Source: Streptomyces fuscichromogenes (GTDB taxonomy: Bacteria; Actinomycetota; Actinomycetes; Streptomycetales; Streptomycetaceae). Taken from it: a DNA stretch of 64,000 nt. Shown piece after piece: positions 45,013 through 52,756 of the stretch. Location: the NCBI RefSeq assembly GCF_014645815.1, contig NZ_BMML01000006.1, positions 108,587 through 172,586 on the forward strand, read 5' to 3'. The notes below the pieces were generated by a model, which saw nothing but the letters and a program-made list of their open reading frames with translations, ran no database searches and had not been told where the DNA came from. The translations under genes and the position numbers were made by a program. Positions within the stretch are counted from its first letter, which is position 1. Every line of letters begins with the position of its first letter.

Positions 45013-45065
45013 GTGGGGGCTGGTCGCGCCCACGCGGCGGAGCCGCAGATGTCACAGCCCCGCGC
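45013..45065 (+). repeat. 53-bp dispersed repeat, forward copy
   Basis: Matches 45471-45523 in inverted orientation with a single mismatch (position 45052 T versus G). It contains an inner palindrome (CGGCGGAGCCG type) and GGTCGCGCCCACGCGG. Near-identical sequences are familiar as a scattered intergenic repeat of Streptomyces genomes. Confidence 0.85.
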
Positions 45066-45071
45066 GCCTTT

Positions 45072-45127
45072 GGGGCGCGGTGTCAGGGGCGCGGTGTCAG
45101 GGGCGCGGTGTCAGGGGCGCGGTGCAG
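45072..45127 (+). repeat. 14-bp tandem repeat, four copies
   Basis: Unit GGGGCGCGGTGTCA, starting at 45072, 45086, 45100 and 45114 (the last copy degenerate). The stop codon of the tadE-like gene (45111-45113, - strand) falls inside the array, so the end of that protein is set by the repeat. The array directly abuts the 53-bp repeat. Confidence 0.85.
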
Positions 45128-45527
45128 CGGGGCCGGCTCTGGCTCGAACCTCTGCCGCGAACGGCCCCTTGCCCGAGACCGCCGAGACGTCCGAGACGTC
45201 ACCGACGATCACGCACCTCGTCAGCCGCGTGGCCTGTGCCCGTGCCACCCGGTCGGCTCGGGCGCAGGCCGCCGCAGTCCCCTCGGCCCAGTGGTCCGCC
45301 GCCGCGAGAGCTGCCAAGTCGGCACCACCGGCCGCTCGATGCCGGACAACTACGGCTTGCCCGAGGCCGAGTACCACCCCGAACACCACACACAGCACGG
45401 CGATCGCACCGACACTCCAAACAGTGGCCGAGCCTCGATCACGTTCCTCGCTGCGACGCGCCGCGCAGGGGCGCGGGGCTGTGCCATCTGCGGCTCCGCC
45501 GCGTGGGCGCGACCAGCCCCCACGCAC
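45111..45527 (-). CDS. TadE-like pilus-assembly protein (Rv3654c type), ends rebuilt by repeats
   Basis: The recognisable part starts at RDRGSATVWSVGAIAVL and has one N-terminal membrane helix, then a hydrophilic Ala/Arg-rich region with a Cys pair. This matches the short TadE-like proteins encoded at the end of actinobacterial tad operons. No start codon with a ribosome site lies near it. The nearest in-frame start is GTG 45527, whose first 30 or so codons are read through the inverted 53-bp repeat at 45471-45523. The 3' end lies in a 14-bp tandem repeat. It may be functional through coupling to tadE (29 bp upstream) or may be degrading. Confidence 0.6.
   Translation of the reverse strand: MRGGWSRPRGGAADGTAPRPCAARRSEERDRGSATVWSVGAIAVLCVVFGVVLGLGQAVVVRHRAAGGADLAALAAADHWAEGTAAACARADRVARAQATRLTRCVIVGDVSDVSAVSGKGPFAAEVRARAGPAAPRP
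45471..45523 (-). repeat. 53-bp dispersed repeat, inverted copy
   Basis: The inverted partner of 45013-45065, differing at one position. Together they bracket a 405-bp segment that holds almost the whole tadE-like gene. Confidence 0.85.
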
Positions 45528-45556
45528 CCGCGGCCGAACGACCACCGCCCGCCCCC

Positions 45557-45913
45557 TCACGGCCCCTCCGCCAAGGCGACCGCCGACTCCCGCACCTCGA
45601 ACGGCAACACGCCCAGCACCGGCGGCCTCGCCACCACCGTCACCCGCACCTCGTCGCCCTCCCGGCCGACCGTCACCGTCGCCCCGGCCGGCGCCACCTC
45701 CTTCGTCATCGCGACCACCGCGTCCTCGGCGTCCTGCCGTGCCGCGGCCCGCGCCCCGGTACGGGCGGCGTCCACGCACCGGATCTGGGCGGCCACCACG
45801 AGCAGCCCCCACACCAGCGCCATCGTGAACGCCACCAGCACCGGCAGCACCACGGCCGCCTCCGCCGTCACGAACCCCCGGTCCGCCCCGCGCCACCGCT
45901 CACACCCCCGCAC
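45557..45913 (-). CDS. TadE-family minor pilin
   Basis: 118 aa. After a short basic leader comes DRGFVTAEAAVVLPVLVAFTMALVWGL: a Gly|Phe prepilin-peptidase site, Glu near position +5 and one hydrophobic helix, the TadE signature. The periplasmic-side domain has a single Cys (IRCVDAARTGARAAAR). TadE minor pilins join Flp in the Tad pilus. The GTG start at 45913 overlaps the flp-like gene by 14 bp. Confidence 0.88.
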   Translation of the reverse strand: MRGCERWRGADRGFVTAEAAVVLPVLVAFTMALVWGLLVVAAQIRCVDAARTGARAAARQDAEDAVVAMTKEVAPAGATVTVGREGDEVRVTVVARPPVLGVLPFEVRESAVALAEGP

Positions 45914-46088
45914 TGAGGGCTCGTTTCACGATGTCCTGGAGCTCCGCGCTGACCTGTCCGCTCGTCACGACCGCGTAGAGGACCGCCGCGAACCCGACGG
46001 CGGCGATGATCCCCATCGCGTACTCGGACGTGACCATTCCTGCGTCCCGGCGCACCAGCTTCCGCATCTTCCGCCCCATCAGGTACAT
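45900..46088 (-). CDS. Flp-like major pilin (DUF4244 family)
   Basis: 62 aa. A basic leader ends in DAG, followed by MVTSEYAMGIIAAVGFAAVLY: prepilin cleavage after Gly, Glu at +5, Tyr at +6 and one membrane helix. This is the Flp pilin pattern, in the actinobacterial DUF4244 form. GGGAG precedes the start. It lies between tadC (103 bp upstream) and tadE (overlapping). It is the probable main subunit of the Tad pilus. Confidence 0.9.
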   Translation of the reverse strand: MYLMGRKMRKLVRRDAGMVTSEYAMGIIAAVGFAAVLYAVVTSGQVSAELQDIVKRALSAGV

Positions 46089-46191
46089 CTCGACTCCCTC
46101 GAACTCGCTTGAAACTGGTTGAAACTTCTTGAACTAGCCCGGATCGGCGCCGACTTCGGTCGTCGTCGGCTGCTTCGTCGTCACATGTCCT

Positions 46192-46971
46192 TCAGCCACC
46201 GCCCCCGCGCAGCACCCCGCCCGCGAGTCCGATCACCACAGGAAGCACGCCCACCGCGATGAACGCGGGCAGGAAGCACAGCCCCACCGGGGCCGAGATC
46301 AGCACCGCCGCCCGGCGCGCCCGCGCGGTCGCGCTTCTCGCCCACTCGGCGCGGGCGTCCGAGGCGAGCCGGGCGACAGGCACGGCCGCAGGCAGCCCGG
46401 ACTCGTCCGCGCGCTCCAGCAGCCGGGCCAGGGCGGCGGCCCCCGGCAGCCCGGCCAACCGCCGCCAGGCAACCGCCGGTTCTCCACCCAGCCGGACTTC
46501 CGCCGCACCACGCGCCAGCCCTTGCCCGACAGGTCCGCCGAGGGCCTCTCCGACGGCCTGGGCGGCGACCACCGGACCGGCACCGGCAGCGATGCAGGCC
46601 GCCAGGAGGTCGGCGGCGAGCGGGAGTTGGCGGGCGGCCTCGGCCGCCTCCGCCACGGCTGCCCGGTCGCCGTCGTCCACCCGGCTCCGCCACCGCCACA
46701 GCCCCGCCGCGACACCCAGCCCCAGCAGTCCCCCGGCGACCCCGCCGACCAGCACCCAGCCGCCGCACGCCGCACCGGCGACCGGCAGCCACCTGCGGAC
46801 GGCACCGCCGACGTCGGAGTGCCTCTCCGCCCGCTCCAGGCCGAGCAGTTCGGCCAGTCTCCGCCGGGCCCAGCGCCGACGCCTGGCCCTCTCCAGCCAC
46901 CATGCCGACCAGCCCAGGGCCGCCAGCGCCGCGGCCGTCGCCCCCAGCCTGTGGACGACCTCGGCGCTCAT
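46192..46971 (-). CDS. tadC: TadC-like pilus inner-membrane platform protein
   Basis: 259 aa of the type II secretion F/GspF superfamily. Membrane helices lie at the N-terminus (ATAAALAALGWSAWW), about residues 60-95, and at the C-terminus (VLISAPVGLCFLPAFIAVGVLPVVIGLA), around a cytoplasmic helical domain with AGLPGAAALARLLERADESG. The ATG overlaps the tadB stop by 4 bp (ATGA). With TadB it forms the platform on which the TadA ATPase drives pilin extrusion. Confidence 0.88.
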   Translation of the reverse strand: MSAEVVHRLGATAAALAALGWSAWWLERARRRRWARRRLAELLGLERAERHSDVGGAVRRWLPVAGAACGGWVLVGGVAGGLLGLGVAAGLWRWRSRVDDGDRAAVAEAAEAARQLPLAADLLAACIAAGAGPVVAAQAVGEALGGPVGQGLARGAAEVRLGGEPAVAWRRLAGLPGAAALARLLERADESGLPAAVPVARLASDARAEWARSATARARRAAVLISAPVGLCFLPAFIAVGVLPVVIGLAGGVLRGGGG

Positions 46972-47828
46972 GCCCCCTCAGCTCCCCGCACGATCCGGGT
47001 CGCCCACCACATCCCGGCACCCTCGAACACCGTTCCGACGAGCAGGCAGCCCAGTCCGGCACCGGTGTGCAGCAGCACCCGGAGCGGGTCGGCGCCCATG
47101 GCCGAGCCGAGCAGGAGGCCGAGGGCGGGCAGGGCGGCGAGCATCACCGCGGTGGCCCGCGCGCCCGACAACTGGGCTCGCAGGTCGGCACGCTGGTCCC
47201 GTTCCGCGCGCAGGGCGGCGTCCAGGCGGTCGAGACCGGCCGCGAGTCCGGCGCCCTGGTCGACGGCCACCCGCCAGCAGGCCGCGAGCCCCGACAGGCC
47301 GTCGGCGCCCGGCTGCCGCGCCGCGACCGCCAGCGCGCCCGGCACGTCCCCGCCGAAGCGTGCCGCCGCGACCACGCCCGGCCGGGCCTCGCCGAGCCCA
47401 CCGGAGTCCCGTGCGGCCCGCAACAGCGCCTCGCCCGGCTGCCGTCCCGCGCGCACCTCGCCGGCGAGCGCACCGCACAGCGCGATCACCGCGTCGGCAC
47501 GCGCCTGCCGGGTCCGCCGGGCCTGTCGGGCGAGCCGCACCCGGCGCAGCACCGGCACCCCGGCGGCCCCCGCGAGGACCGGAAGGAGCGAGGCGGCGAG
47601 CAGCGCGAGCGTGACACCGGCGACCAGAGCCCACCACTCGCACCGCCAACGGCCGCGCAGCCGCCGTAGCTCCCCCAGCGCCTGCTCCCAGGAGGGCGGC
47701 CCGGTGGCCACCACCCCGCCACCGGCGAGCAGCAGCCGGGTCCGCCGTACCTCACGCTGTCGCTCGGCCAGCAGCCAGGCCATGACCCCACCGCACACCA
47801 CGGCCGCACCGACCGTCGTCTCACCCAT
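46968..47828 (-). CDS. tadB: TadB-like pilus inner-membrane platform protein
   Basis: 286 aa from ATG 47828 (MGETTVGAAVVCGG). AAAGGGG lies 9 bp upstream, which decides this start over a longer frame. It has an N-terminal helix, paired helices near 80-115 and near 235-270, and a GspF-type helical domain (LAGEVRAGRQPGEALLRAAR, a typical platform motif). It lies 64 bp downstream of tadA and overlaps tadC. Confidence 0.88.
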   Translation of the reverse strand: MGETTVGAAVVCGGVMAWLLAERQREVRRTRLLLAGGGVVATGPPSWEQALGELRRLRGRWRCEWWALVAGVTLALLAASLLPVLAGAAGVPVLRRVRLARQARRTRQARADAVIALCGALAGEVRAGRQPGEALLRAARDSGGLGEARPGVVAAARFGGDVPGALAVAARQPGADGLSGLAACWRVAVDQGAGLAAGLDRLDAALRAERDQRADLRAQLSGARATAVMLAALPALGLLLGSAMGADPLRVLLHTGAGLGCLLVGTVFEGAGMWWATRIVRGAEGA

Positions 47829-47892
47829 CACACATGCCCCTTTCAACTCAGCCATCACTGACATCACTTCGGAAACCCACAGCTCACCGGCG

Positions 47893-49071
47893 TCACTCCG
47901 GGGCTGCTCCTCCGAGCAGCTCCCGCAGCCGCTCCCATCCCCGTTCCCGGGCGAAGGCCGCCGTGTCCCAGCGCAGCGCCGGTACCGTCCGCACCAGCCC
48001 GGCGGGGTCCCGCTCCAGGACATGCACCTCGGCGATCCGTCGCCGGCCCGCGGGGTCCCGTACGAGGTGCAGCACCACCGACAGCGCGGCCGCCAGCTGG
48101 CTGTGCAGGGCGGCCCGGTCGAGCCCGGCGGCCGTGCCGAGGGCCTCCAGCCGGGCCGGTACGTCCGCGGCCGCGTTGGCGTGCACGGTGCCGCAGCCGC
48201 CCTCGTGGCCGGTGTTGAGCGCGGCCAGCAGGTGGACCACCTCGGGCCCGCGGACCTCGCCGACGACGAGCCGGTCGGGCCGCATCCGCAGGGCCTGCCG
48301 GACCAGGTCCTCCAGGGTGACGAGGCCGGCGCCCTCCTGGTTGGCGGGTCTGGTCTCCAGCCGTACGACATGCGGGTGTTCGGGCCTGAGTTCCGCGGAG
48401 TCCTCGGCGAGCACGATCCGCTCCCCCGGTCCGACCAGGCCGAGGAGCGCGCTCAGCAGGGTCGTCTTGCCCGTGCCGGTGCCACCGCTGACCAGGAAGG
48501 AGAGCCGGGCCGCGACGAGCGCCCGCAGGATCCGGTCGCCGCCCGGGGGGACCGTCCCGGCCGCGACCAGTTCGCCGAGCGTGAAGGCACGGGGCCGGGC
48601 CACGCGCAGGGACAGGCAGGTGCAGCCGATGGCCACCGGGGGCAGGACCGCGTGCAGGCGGGTGCCGTCGGGCAGCCGGGCGTCCGCCCAGGGACGTGCG
48701 TCGTCCAGGCGCCGGCCGGCCACCGCGGCCAGCCGCTGCGCAAGGCGTCGTACGGCCGCCGGGTCCGGGAAGGCGACCCGGGTGAGTTCCAGGCCGCCGC
48801 CGCGGTCCACCCAGACCCGGTCCGGGGCGGTCACCAGGACGTCGGTGACCGTGGGGTCGGCGAGGAGGGGTTCCAGGGGGCCGCTGCCGACGAGTTCGGA
48901 GCGCAGTCGCTCGGCCGCGCCGAGAACCTCGGCGTCACCGAGGACCCGCCCCTGGGCGCGCAGGGCCTGTGCCACCCGCGCGGGTGTCGGTTCGGCGCCG
49001 CTCTCGGCGAGCCAGCGCCGTACCCCGTCGAGCAGGGCGGGGCCGTCCGCGCCCGCGGTGCCGGGCCTCAT
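47893..49071 (-). CDS. tadA: TadA/CpaF-like secretion ATPase
   Basis: 392 aa. N-terminal domain about 1-150, then a RecA-like ATPase core: Walker A GGTGTGKTTLLSALL (Lys202), Asp box region AEDSAELRPEHPHVVRLETR, Walker B DRLVVGEVRG and His box GGCGTVHANA. It powers polymerisation of the Tad pilus. In actinobacteria it follows the ssd/cpaE-like gene. Here the two overlap by 4 bp (ATGA). Confidence 0.93.
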   Translation of the reverse strand: MRPGTAGADGPALLDGVRRWLAESGAEPTPARVAQALRAQGRVLGDAEVLGAAERLRSELVGSGPLEPLLADPTVTDVLVTAPDRVWVDRGGGLELTRVAFPDPAAVRRLAQRLAAVAGRRLDDARPWADARLPDGTRLHAVLPPVAIGCTCLSLRVARPRAFTLGELVAAGTVPPGGDRILRALVAARLSFLVSGGTGTGKTTLLSALLGLVGPGERIVLAEDSAELRPEHPHVVRLETRPANQEGAGLVTLEDLVRQALRMRPDRLVVGEVRGPEVVHLLAALNTGHEGGCGTVHANAAADVPARLEALGTAAGLDRAALHSQLAAALSVVLHLVRDPAGRRRIAEVHVLERDPAGLVRTVPALRWDTAAFARERGWERLRELLGGAAPE

Positions 49072-50168
49072 ACGGCGCCACCCGCCTCGACCAGCGTGCG
49101 CTCCCAGAAGCCCTTGCAGAAGCGGGCCAGCGGTCCACGTGCGACGGCACCCGGCGGTTTCCGGTGCGGACGGGACAGACCGGGTTCGGCGGGTACTTCG
49201 CCGGCCAGCGGCAGGCCGAGCAGCCGGGCCACCTCGCGGTCGTCAAGACCGGGCGCGTACGGCCCCCGTACCGCCACCCGGAGATCGCGCACGACCATGC
49301 CGACGGTGGCCGCGACCCGTCCGGCCGCCGCGATGGCGCGGAGCTCGGCGGGGACCACCAGGACCGCGAGGTCGAGCTGGGTGAGGACCTCGGCGACCTC
49401 GTCGTCCAGGCGGCGCGGCAGGTCGACGACGACCGTGCCGCCGCGCCGCCGGGCGGCCGCGAGCACCGCGCGGACGGCGGGCGGCGGGATCGCCACGCAG
49501 TCGCCGCGGTCCCAGCTGAGGATCCGCAGCGAGTGCAGCTCGGGCAGCGACTCCTCCAGGGCGCCGCTGCCCAGCCGGCCGCGCGAGGCGGCGAAGGCGG
49601 GCCAGCGCAGGCCCTCGGCCGTCTCACCGCCGAGGAGTACGTCGATTCCGCCACCCAGCGGATCCGCGTCCACCAGCAGGGTGCGCAGCCCCTCCCGCGC
49701 GGAGGTGACGGCGAGCGCGCAGGCCAGCGTGGAGGCGCCGGCCCCGCCCCGGCCGCCGATGACGCCGACGGTGAGGGCCGGGCGGCCCACGCCCTCGACG
49801 ACGTCGGCGATCCGGTCCACGAGCCACTGCTCTCCGTCGGGGAGCATCAGGACGTGGTCCGCGCCGATCTCCACGGCCCGTTTCCACACGTCGGGGTCGT
49901 CCTGGTCGAGGCCGACCAGCACCACGCCGCGGCGGCGTGCGGCCCCGCGCACCCGCCGCGCTGCGTCGTCACCGACCAGGACGAGCGGGGCGGACTCCCA
50001 GCCGCCGCCACGATCCGGAGGACGGTGGTGGACCTCCGGTTTGGCGCCGGCCGCCGCGCACAGGCGCAACAGGTCGTCGAGGAGTTCGGCGTCCTCGGTG
50101 ACGATCATCGGGCGTCCGGGCCGTCCCGCGGCGGCGGACGGCGGGTCCTGGGTGACAGTTCCGGCCAT
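49068..50168 (-). CDS. ssd: Septum-site-determining protein Ssd / CpaE-like (MinD superfamily)
   Basis: 366 aa from ATG 50168 (GGGGGAAG 5 bp upstream). Residues about 20-125 form a receiver-like domain (MIVTEDAELLDDLLRL). Residues about 130-340 are MinD/ParA-like, with a deviant P-loop GGRGGAGAST lacking the usual Lys, LVDADPLGGGIDVLL, and VVDLPRRLDDEV. The family (Rv3660c, CpaE) places the Tad pilus or modulates septation. It is the first gene of the tad operon, and the 6C RNA lies in its upstream region. Confidence 0.88.
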   Translation of the reverse strand: MAGTVTQDPPSAAAGRPGRPMIVTEDAELLDDLLRLCAAAGAKPEVHHRPPDRGGGWESAPLVLVGDDAARRVRGAARRRGVVLVGLDQDDPDVWKRAVEIGADHVLMLPDGEQWLVDRIADVVEGVGRPALTVGVIGGRGGAGASTLACALAVTSAREGLRTLLVDADPLGGGIDVLLGGETAEGLRWPAFAASRGRLGSGALEESLPELHSLRILSWDRGDCVAIPPPAVRAVLAAARRRGGTVVVDLPRRLDDEVAEVLTQLDLAVLVVPAELRAIAAAGRVAATVGMVVRDLRVAVRGPYAPGLDDREVARLLGLPLAGEVPAEPGLSRPHRKPPGAVARGPLARFCKGFWERTLVEAGGAV

Positions 50169-50508
50169 GTGAGCTTCCCCCTTGGCTGTGTTCTCGCGCA
50201 TGGCCCCTGCGGCCACGCGATTCCCAAACGGGTGGAGAACCGGCAAGCGGCCTCCATATGCACGGCCGGCAGAAACCGGCCATTGGCGCCCGACAAACGG
50301 AACCGGCCATGAACTCGCCGCCGCCGGAGCGCGCTGGAATCACGGTGCAACGAACCCGGAAATCGTGTGGATCTTGGTCGAAAACTGTGGACGACCCGAC
50401 GGCTGTGAATATCGCCGTCACCCCTACCGGTGAGGCCCGTTCCGGGCCCCGCGAGACTTCCACAGCGCAGCGCCGCGACTACCCAACGTGACGGATCATG
50501 GGCATACG

Positions 50509-50530
50509 AAAAGGGCGGCCGAAGCCGCCC
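50509..50530 (-). terminator. Terminator of the 6C RNA transcript
   Basis: On the - strand, GGGCGGC pairs with GCCGCCC around a TTCG loop, followed by TTTTCG. A textbook intrinsic terminator, pointing away from the 6C hairpins and toward ssd. Confidence 0.8.
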
Positions 50531-50690
50531 GATCAAGGCCTCACGGCCTACGAGAGAGAGGAAAAACCCATCCGGACATGCGACGACCCCCACCGGGGGG
50601 GAGAGTGGGGGTCGTCTCCACGGCCGACTCGGGGGGGGAGGAGCCGGACCGGGTTAGCACGGTCGCGAACGATCCGTGACTTCCATGGTG
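50509..50690 (-). ncRNA. 6C RNA
   Basis: Two hairpins with runs of C in their loops on the - strand. Hairpin 1 is CCGGCTC/GAGTCGG (50624-50647) with eight C in the loop. Hairpin 2 is GACGACCCCCAC/GTGGGGGTCGTC (50582-50616) with seven C. This is the definition of the actinobacterial 6C motif. The position between the ssd and HAD genes is the same as for B11 (ncRv13660c) of Mycobacterium tuberculosis. The downstream TTTTT (about 50562) and the terminator at 50509 bound the 3' end. The 5' end is inferred from a TACACC-like -10 near 50690. 6C RNAs are proposed to regulate genes through their C-rich loops. The target here is unknown. Confidence 0.88.
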
Positions 50691-50751
50691 TACCCGAGAG
50701 CCCTCTCAGGCAAACCCACGCGCCCCACCTTACGCCGAATGGTGGGCGCCT

Positions 50752-51576
50752 ATGCTCGGGGGCGTGGAAAACCACTCCCTGCCCCGCGCAGCAGCCTTCT
50801 TTGACCTGGACAAGACGGTCATTGCGAAGTCGAGCACGCTCACCTTCAGCAAGTCGTTCTACCAAGGCGGTCTGATCAACCGCAGGGCGGCGCTGCGCAA
50901 CGCGTACTCCCAGTTCGTGTTCCTGCTCGGCGGTATGGACCACGACCAGATGGAGCGCACCCGCGCGTACCTGTCGGGTCTCGTCCGTGGCTGGAATGTC
51001 CAGCAGGTCAAGGAGATCGTCGCCGAGACCCTGCACGACCTGATCGACCCGATCATCTACGACGAGGCCGCCTCCCTCATCGAGGAGCACCACCAGGCCG
51101 GCCGGGACGTCGTCATCGTCTCCACCTCGGGCGCCGAGGTGGTCGAACCGATCGGCGAACTCCTGGGCGCCGACCGGGTGGTGGCCACCCGCATGGTCGT
51201 CGGCGACGACGGCTGCTACACCGGCGAGGTGGAGTACTACGCGTACGGCCCGACCAAGGCCGAGGCCGTGCGGGAGCTGGCCGCGTCCGAGGGGTACGAC
51301 CTGGACCGCTGCTACGCCTACAGCGACTCGGCGACCGACGTGCCGATGCTCCAGGCCGTCGGGCATCCGCACGCCGTGAACCCGGACCGCGCGCTGCGCC
51401 GCGAGGCCCTGGCCCGCGGCTGGCCGATCCTGGACTTCCACCGGCCGGTACGGCTCAAGCAGCGCATCTCCGCACCGCCGCGCCCGGCCCTGGTCGCCGC
51501 GGCGGCCATAGGAGCGGCGGCGGCCACCGCGGGCCTGGTCTGGTACGCGAGCCGGCGCCGGAGCACGGTCGCCTGA
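50752..51576 (+). CDS. HAD-IB family phosphatase (SerB-like), differentiation-associated
   Basis: 274 aa. The HAD motif I is FFDLDKTVIAKSS, motif II VVIVSTSGAE, motif III KAEAVRELA and motif IV CYAYSDSATDVPML. These are all catalytic residues of the subclass IB phosphatases related to phosphoserine phosphatase. The C-terminus adds a hydrophobic helix (AAAAIGAAAATAGLVWYA) followed by basic residues, so it is likely membrane-tethered. The equivalent Streptomyces gene is annotated as morphological differentiation-associated. The start may be ATG 50752 or GTG 50764. A weak hairpin with TCTT follows the stop (51583-51600). Confidence 0.9.
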   Translation: MLGGVENHSLPRAAAFFDLDKTVIAKSSTLTFSKSFYQGGLINRRAALRNAYSQFVFLLGGMDHDQMERTRAYLSGLVRGWNVQQVKEIVAETLHDLIDPIIYDEAASLIEEHHQAGRDVVIVSTSGAEVVEPIGELLGADRVVATRMVVGDDGCYTGEVEYYAYGPTKAEAVRELAASEGYDLDRCYAYSDSATDVPMLQAVGHPHAVNPDRALRREALARGWPILDFHRPVRLKQRISAPPRPALVAAAAIGAAAATAGLVWYASRRRSTVA

Positions 51577-51631
51577 ACAGACGCCCGTTTAGCGGGTCTT
51601 TGAACCTAAAAGTAAAGAACTGTAGGCAGGA

Positions 51632-51900
51632 CTTCCGCTTGCTCCGGGCTTGCAGTACAAAGGGGTTAGCGGCCCGCGAGACCAAAGGACATCCGAGAGG
51701 ATCACCTTTAAAACGCATTTGGCCCCACGGACCGAGCATGGACACTGGGCACCCACGCGACGTCGACCCGTCGATTACGGGCCAGCCGCACCAGGTGACG
51801 GGCAAAGCACCCGACCTGATGGGCAACATATCGAGGACGCTTGGTAACCCGGTGAGCATGCCAGCGGCGGTACGAGGACTCGTACCGCCGCAACCCTTTT
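51632..51900 (+). ncRNA. Structured small RNA candidate, possibly the Streptomyces 6S-like RNA
   Basis: A promoter-like TTGAAC, 17-bp spacer, TAGGCA lies at 51600-51628, and a strong terminator ends at 51900. In between are several stable hairpins, such as CCCGT/ACGGG (near 51765-51780) and CAGGT..CGGG/CCCG..ACCTG (near 51790-51816). Base composition is less GC-rich than the genes around it. From memory, the 6S-like RNA of S. coelicolor was mapped between SCO3558 (the HAD gene equivalent) and SCO3559, which would be this spot. The central open bubble of 6S RNA was not verified, so the class is tentative. Confidence 0.55.
51864..51900 (+). terminator. Strong terminator of the RNA candidate
   Basis: A perfect 13-bp stem (GCGGCGGTACGAG / CTCGTACCGCCGC) with an essentially closed GGAC tetraloop, followed by AACCCTTTT. 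It is directional for the + strand because no T-run exists on the other side. Confidence 0.85.
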
Positions 51901-51931
51901 CCGCCGCTCCACGCGGCCTTCCGGACGGGCG

Positions 51932-52756
51932 CTACGCCGCGCCGCGCTGCAGCGCCTCGCACACCGCCGTCGACTCGCGCACACCTAGCTCCACCGCGCG
52001 CCCGCAGTGCGCGATCCAGGCCGCCATCCCTTCCGGGGTACCGGAGACATAACCGTCCAGGGCCGCCAGGTAGGAGGCCCGGCCCAGTTCGGCATGGCCG
52101 ACCTCGGCAGGGCAGATCGCCTTGGGGTCGAGGCCGCTGCCGATCAGCACGATCCGCTCGGCCGCGCGCGCGACCAGCCCGTTGCACGAGGTGAAGGGCC
52201 GCAGCGCGAGCAGTTCGCCGTGCACCACCGCGGCCGTCACCAGCGCGGGTGCCTCACCCCCCGCGACGATCAGCTCGGAGAGCCCCTCCAGGCGTCCCGA
52301 CACCTCGTCGGCGCCCGGCAGCTCCAGTTCCACCAGCGGCTCGTCGACGCCCTCGCCGGCCCGGCGCGGCCTGCCGACCTCGTCGGCCCCCGTCGCCGCC
52401 GCCACCAGGTGCAGCCGGGCCAGCACCCGCAGCGGCGACTGCCGCCAGATGGAGAGCAGCTGGCCCGCCTCCGCGGTCAGCCGCAGGGCCGCGCCCACCA
52501 CGCGCGCATCGTCGTCCACACCGAAGTCGGAGCGCCGCCGCACCTCCTCCAGCGCCCAGTCGGCACCGGACAGCGCGGCACTGCCCCGGGCGGCGCGCAG
52601 CGCGGCCTCCGAGGTGACGGCGTTGCTGCGGCGCCGCATGACCCGGTGCCCGTAGACCCGGTCCACGGCCTTGCGCACGGACTCCACGGACTCGGGCACC
52701 CCGGGCAGCTCGCCCAGCGCCGCGAGCGGATCGGCGGTCGCACCTGTCGTACTCAT
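51932..52756 (-). CDS. Degenerate Fic-fold protein
   Basis: 274 aa from ATG 52756, all helical. The region HGELLALRPFTSCNGLVARAAERI lines up with the Fic core HxFx(D/E)GNGRxxR, but the catalytic His is Arg (LRPF) and the GNGR Gly and Arg are changed (CNGL). AMP transfer by the normal mechanism is therefore unlikely. Streptomyces equivalents are usually annotated as oxidoreductase or Fic family without evidence. The start codon is the centre of a 24-bp palindrome (52744-52767). It is divergent from the CooC-like gene, with about 100 bp between. Confidence 0.75.
   Translation of the reverse strand: MSTTGATADPLAALGELPGVPESVESVRKAVDRVYGHRVMRRRSNAVTSEAALRAARGSAALSGADWALEEVRRRSDFGVDDDARVVGAALRLTAEAGQLLSIWRQSPLRVLARLHLVAAATGADEVGRPRRAGEGVDEPLVELELPGADEVSGRLEGLSELIVAGGEAPALVTAAVVHGELLALRPFTSCNGLVARAAERIVLIGSGLDPKAICPAEVGHAELGRASYLAALDGYVSGTPEGMAAWIAHCGRAVELGVRESTAVCEALQRGAA

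Larger units (their letters stand above)
50169..50751. other. Intergenic region ssd - HAD gene
   Basis: 583 bp. From left to right: the ssd leader (50169-50500), a terminator hairpin (50509-50530), the 6C RNA hairpins (50582-50647), a probable promoter for the RNA (about 50690-50720, - strand) and the upstream region of the HAD gene. No protein-coding sequence is apparent. Confidence 0.7.
51577..51931. other. Intergenic region between the HAD and Fic-like genes
   Basis: 355 bp between convergent genes. It holds the structured RNA candidate and its strong terminator, listed separately. A 65-codon frame at 51650-51847 lacks a ribosome-binding site and looks non-coding. Confidence 0.7.

Noticed and set aside
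45111..45896. The tadE-like gene starting far upstream (261 codons)
   Set aside because: The first 120 codons overlap tadE and the repeat in another frame and give Gly/Arg-rich nonsense.
51650..51847. 65-codon protein in the HAD/Fic-like gap
   Set aside because: No ribosome-binding site and no coding-type base periodicity. The region is better explained as a structured RNA.
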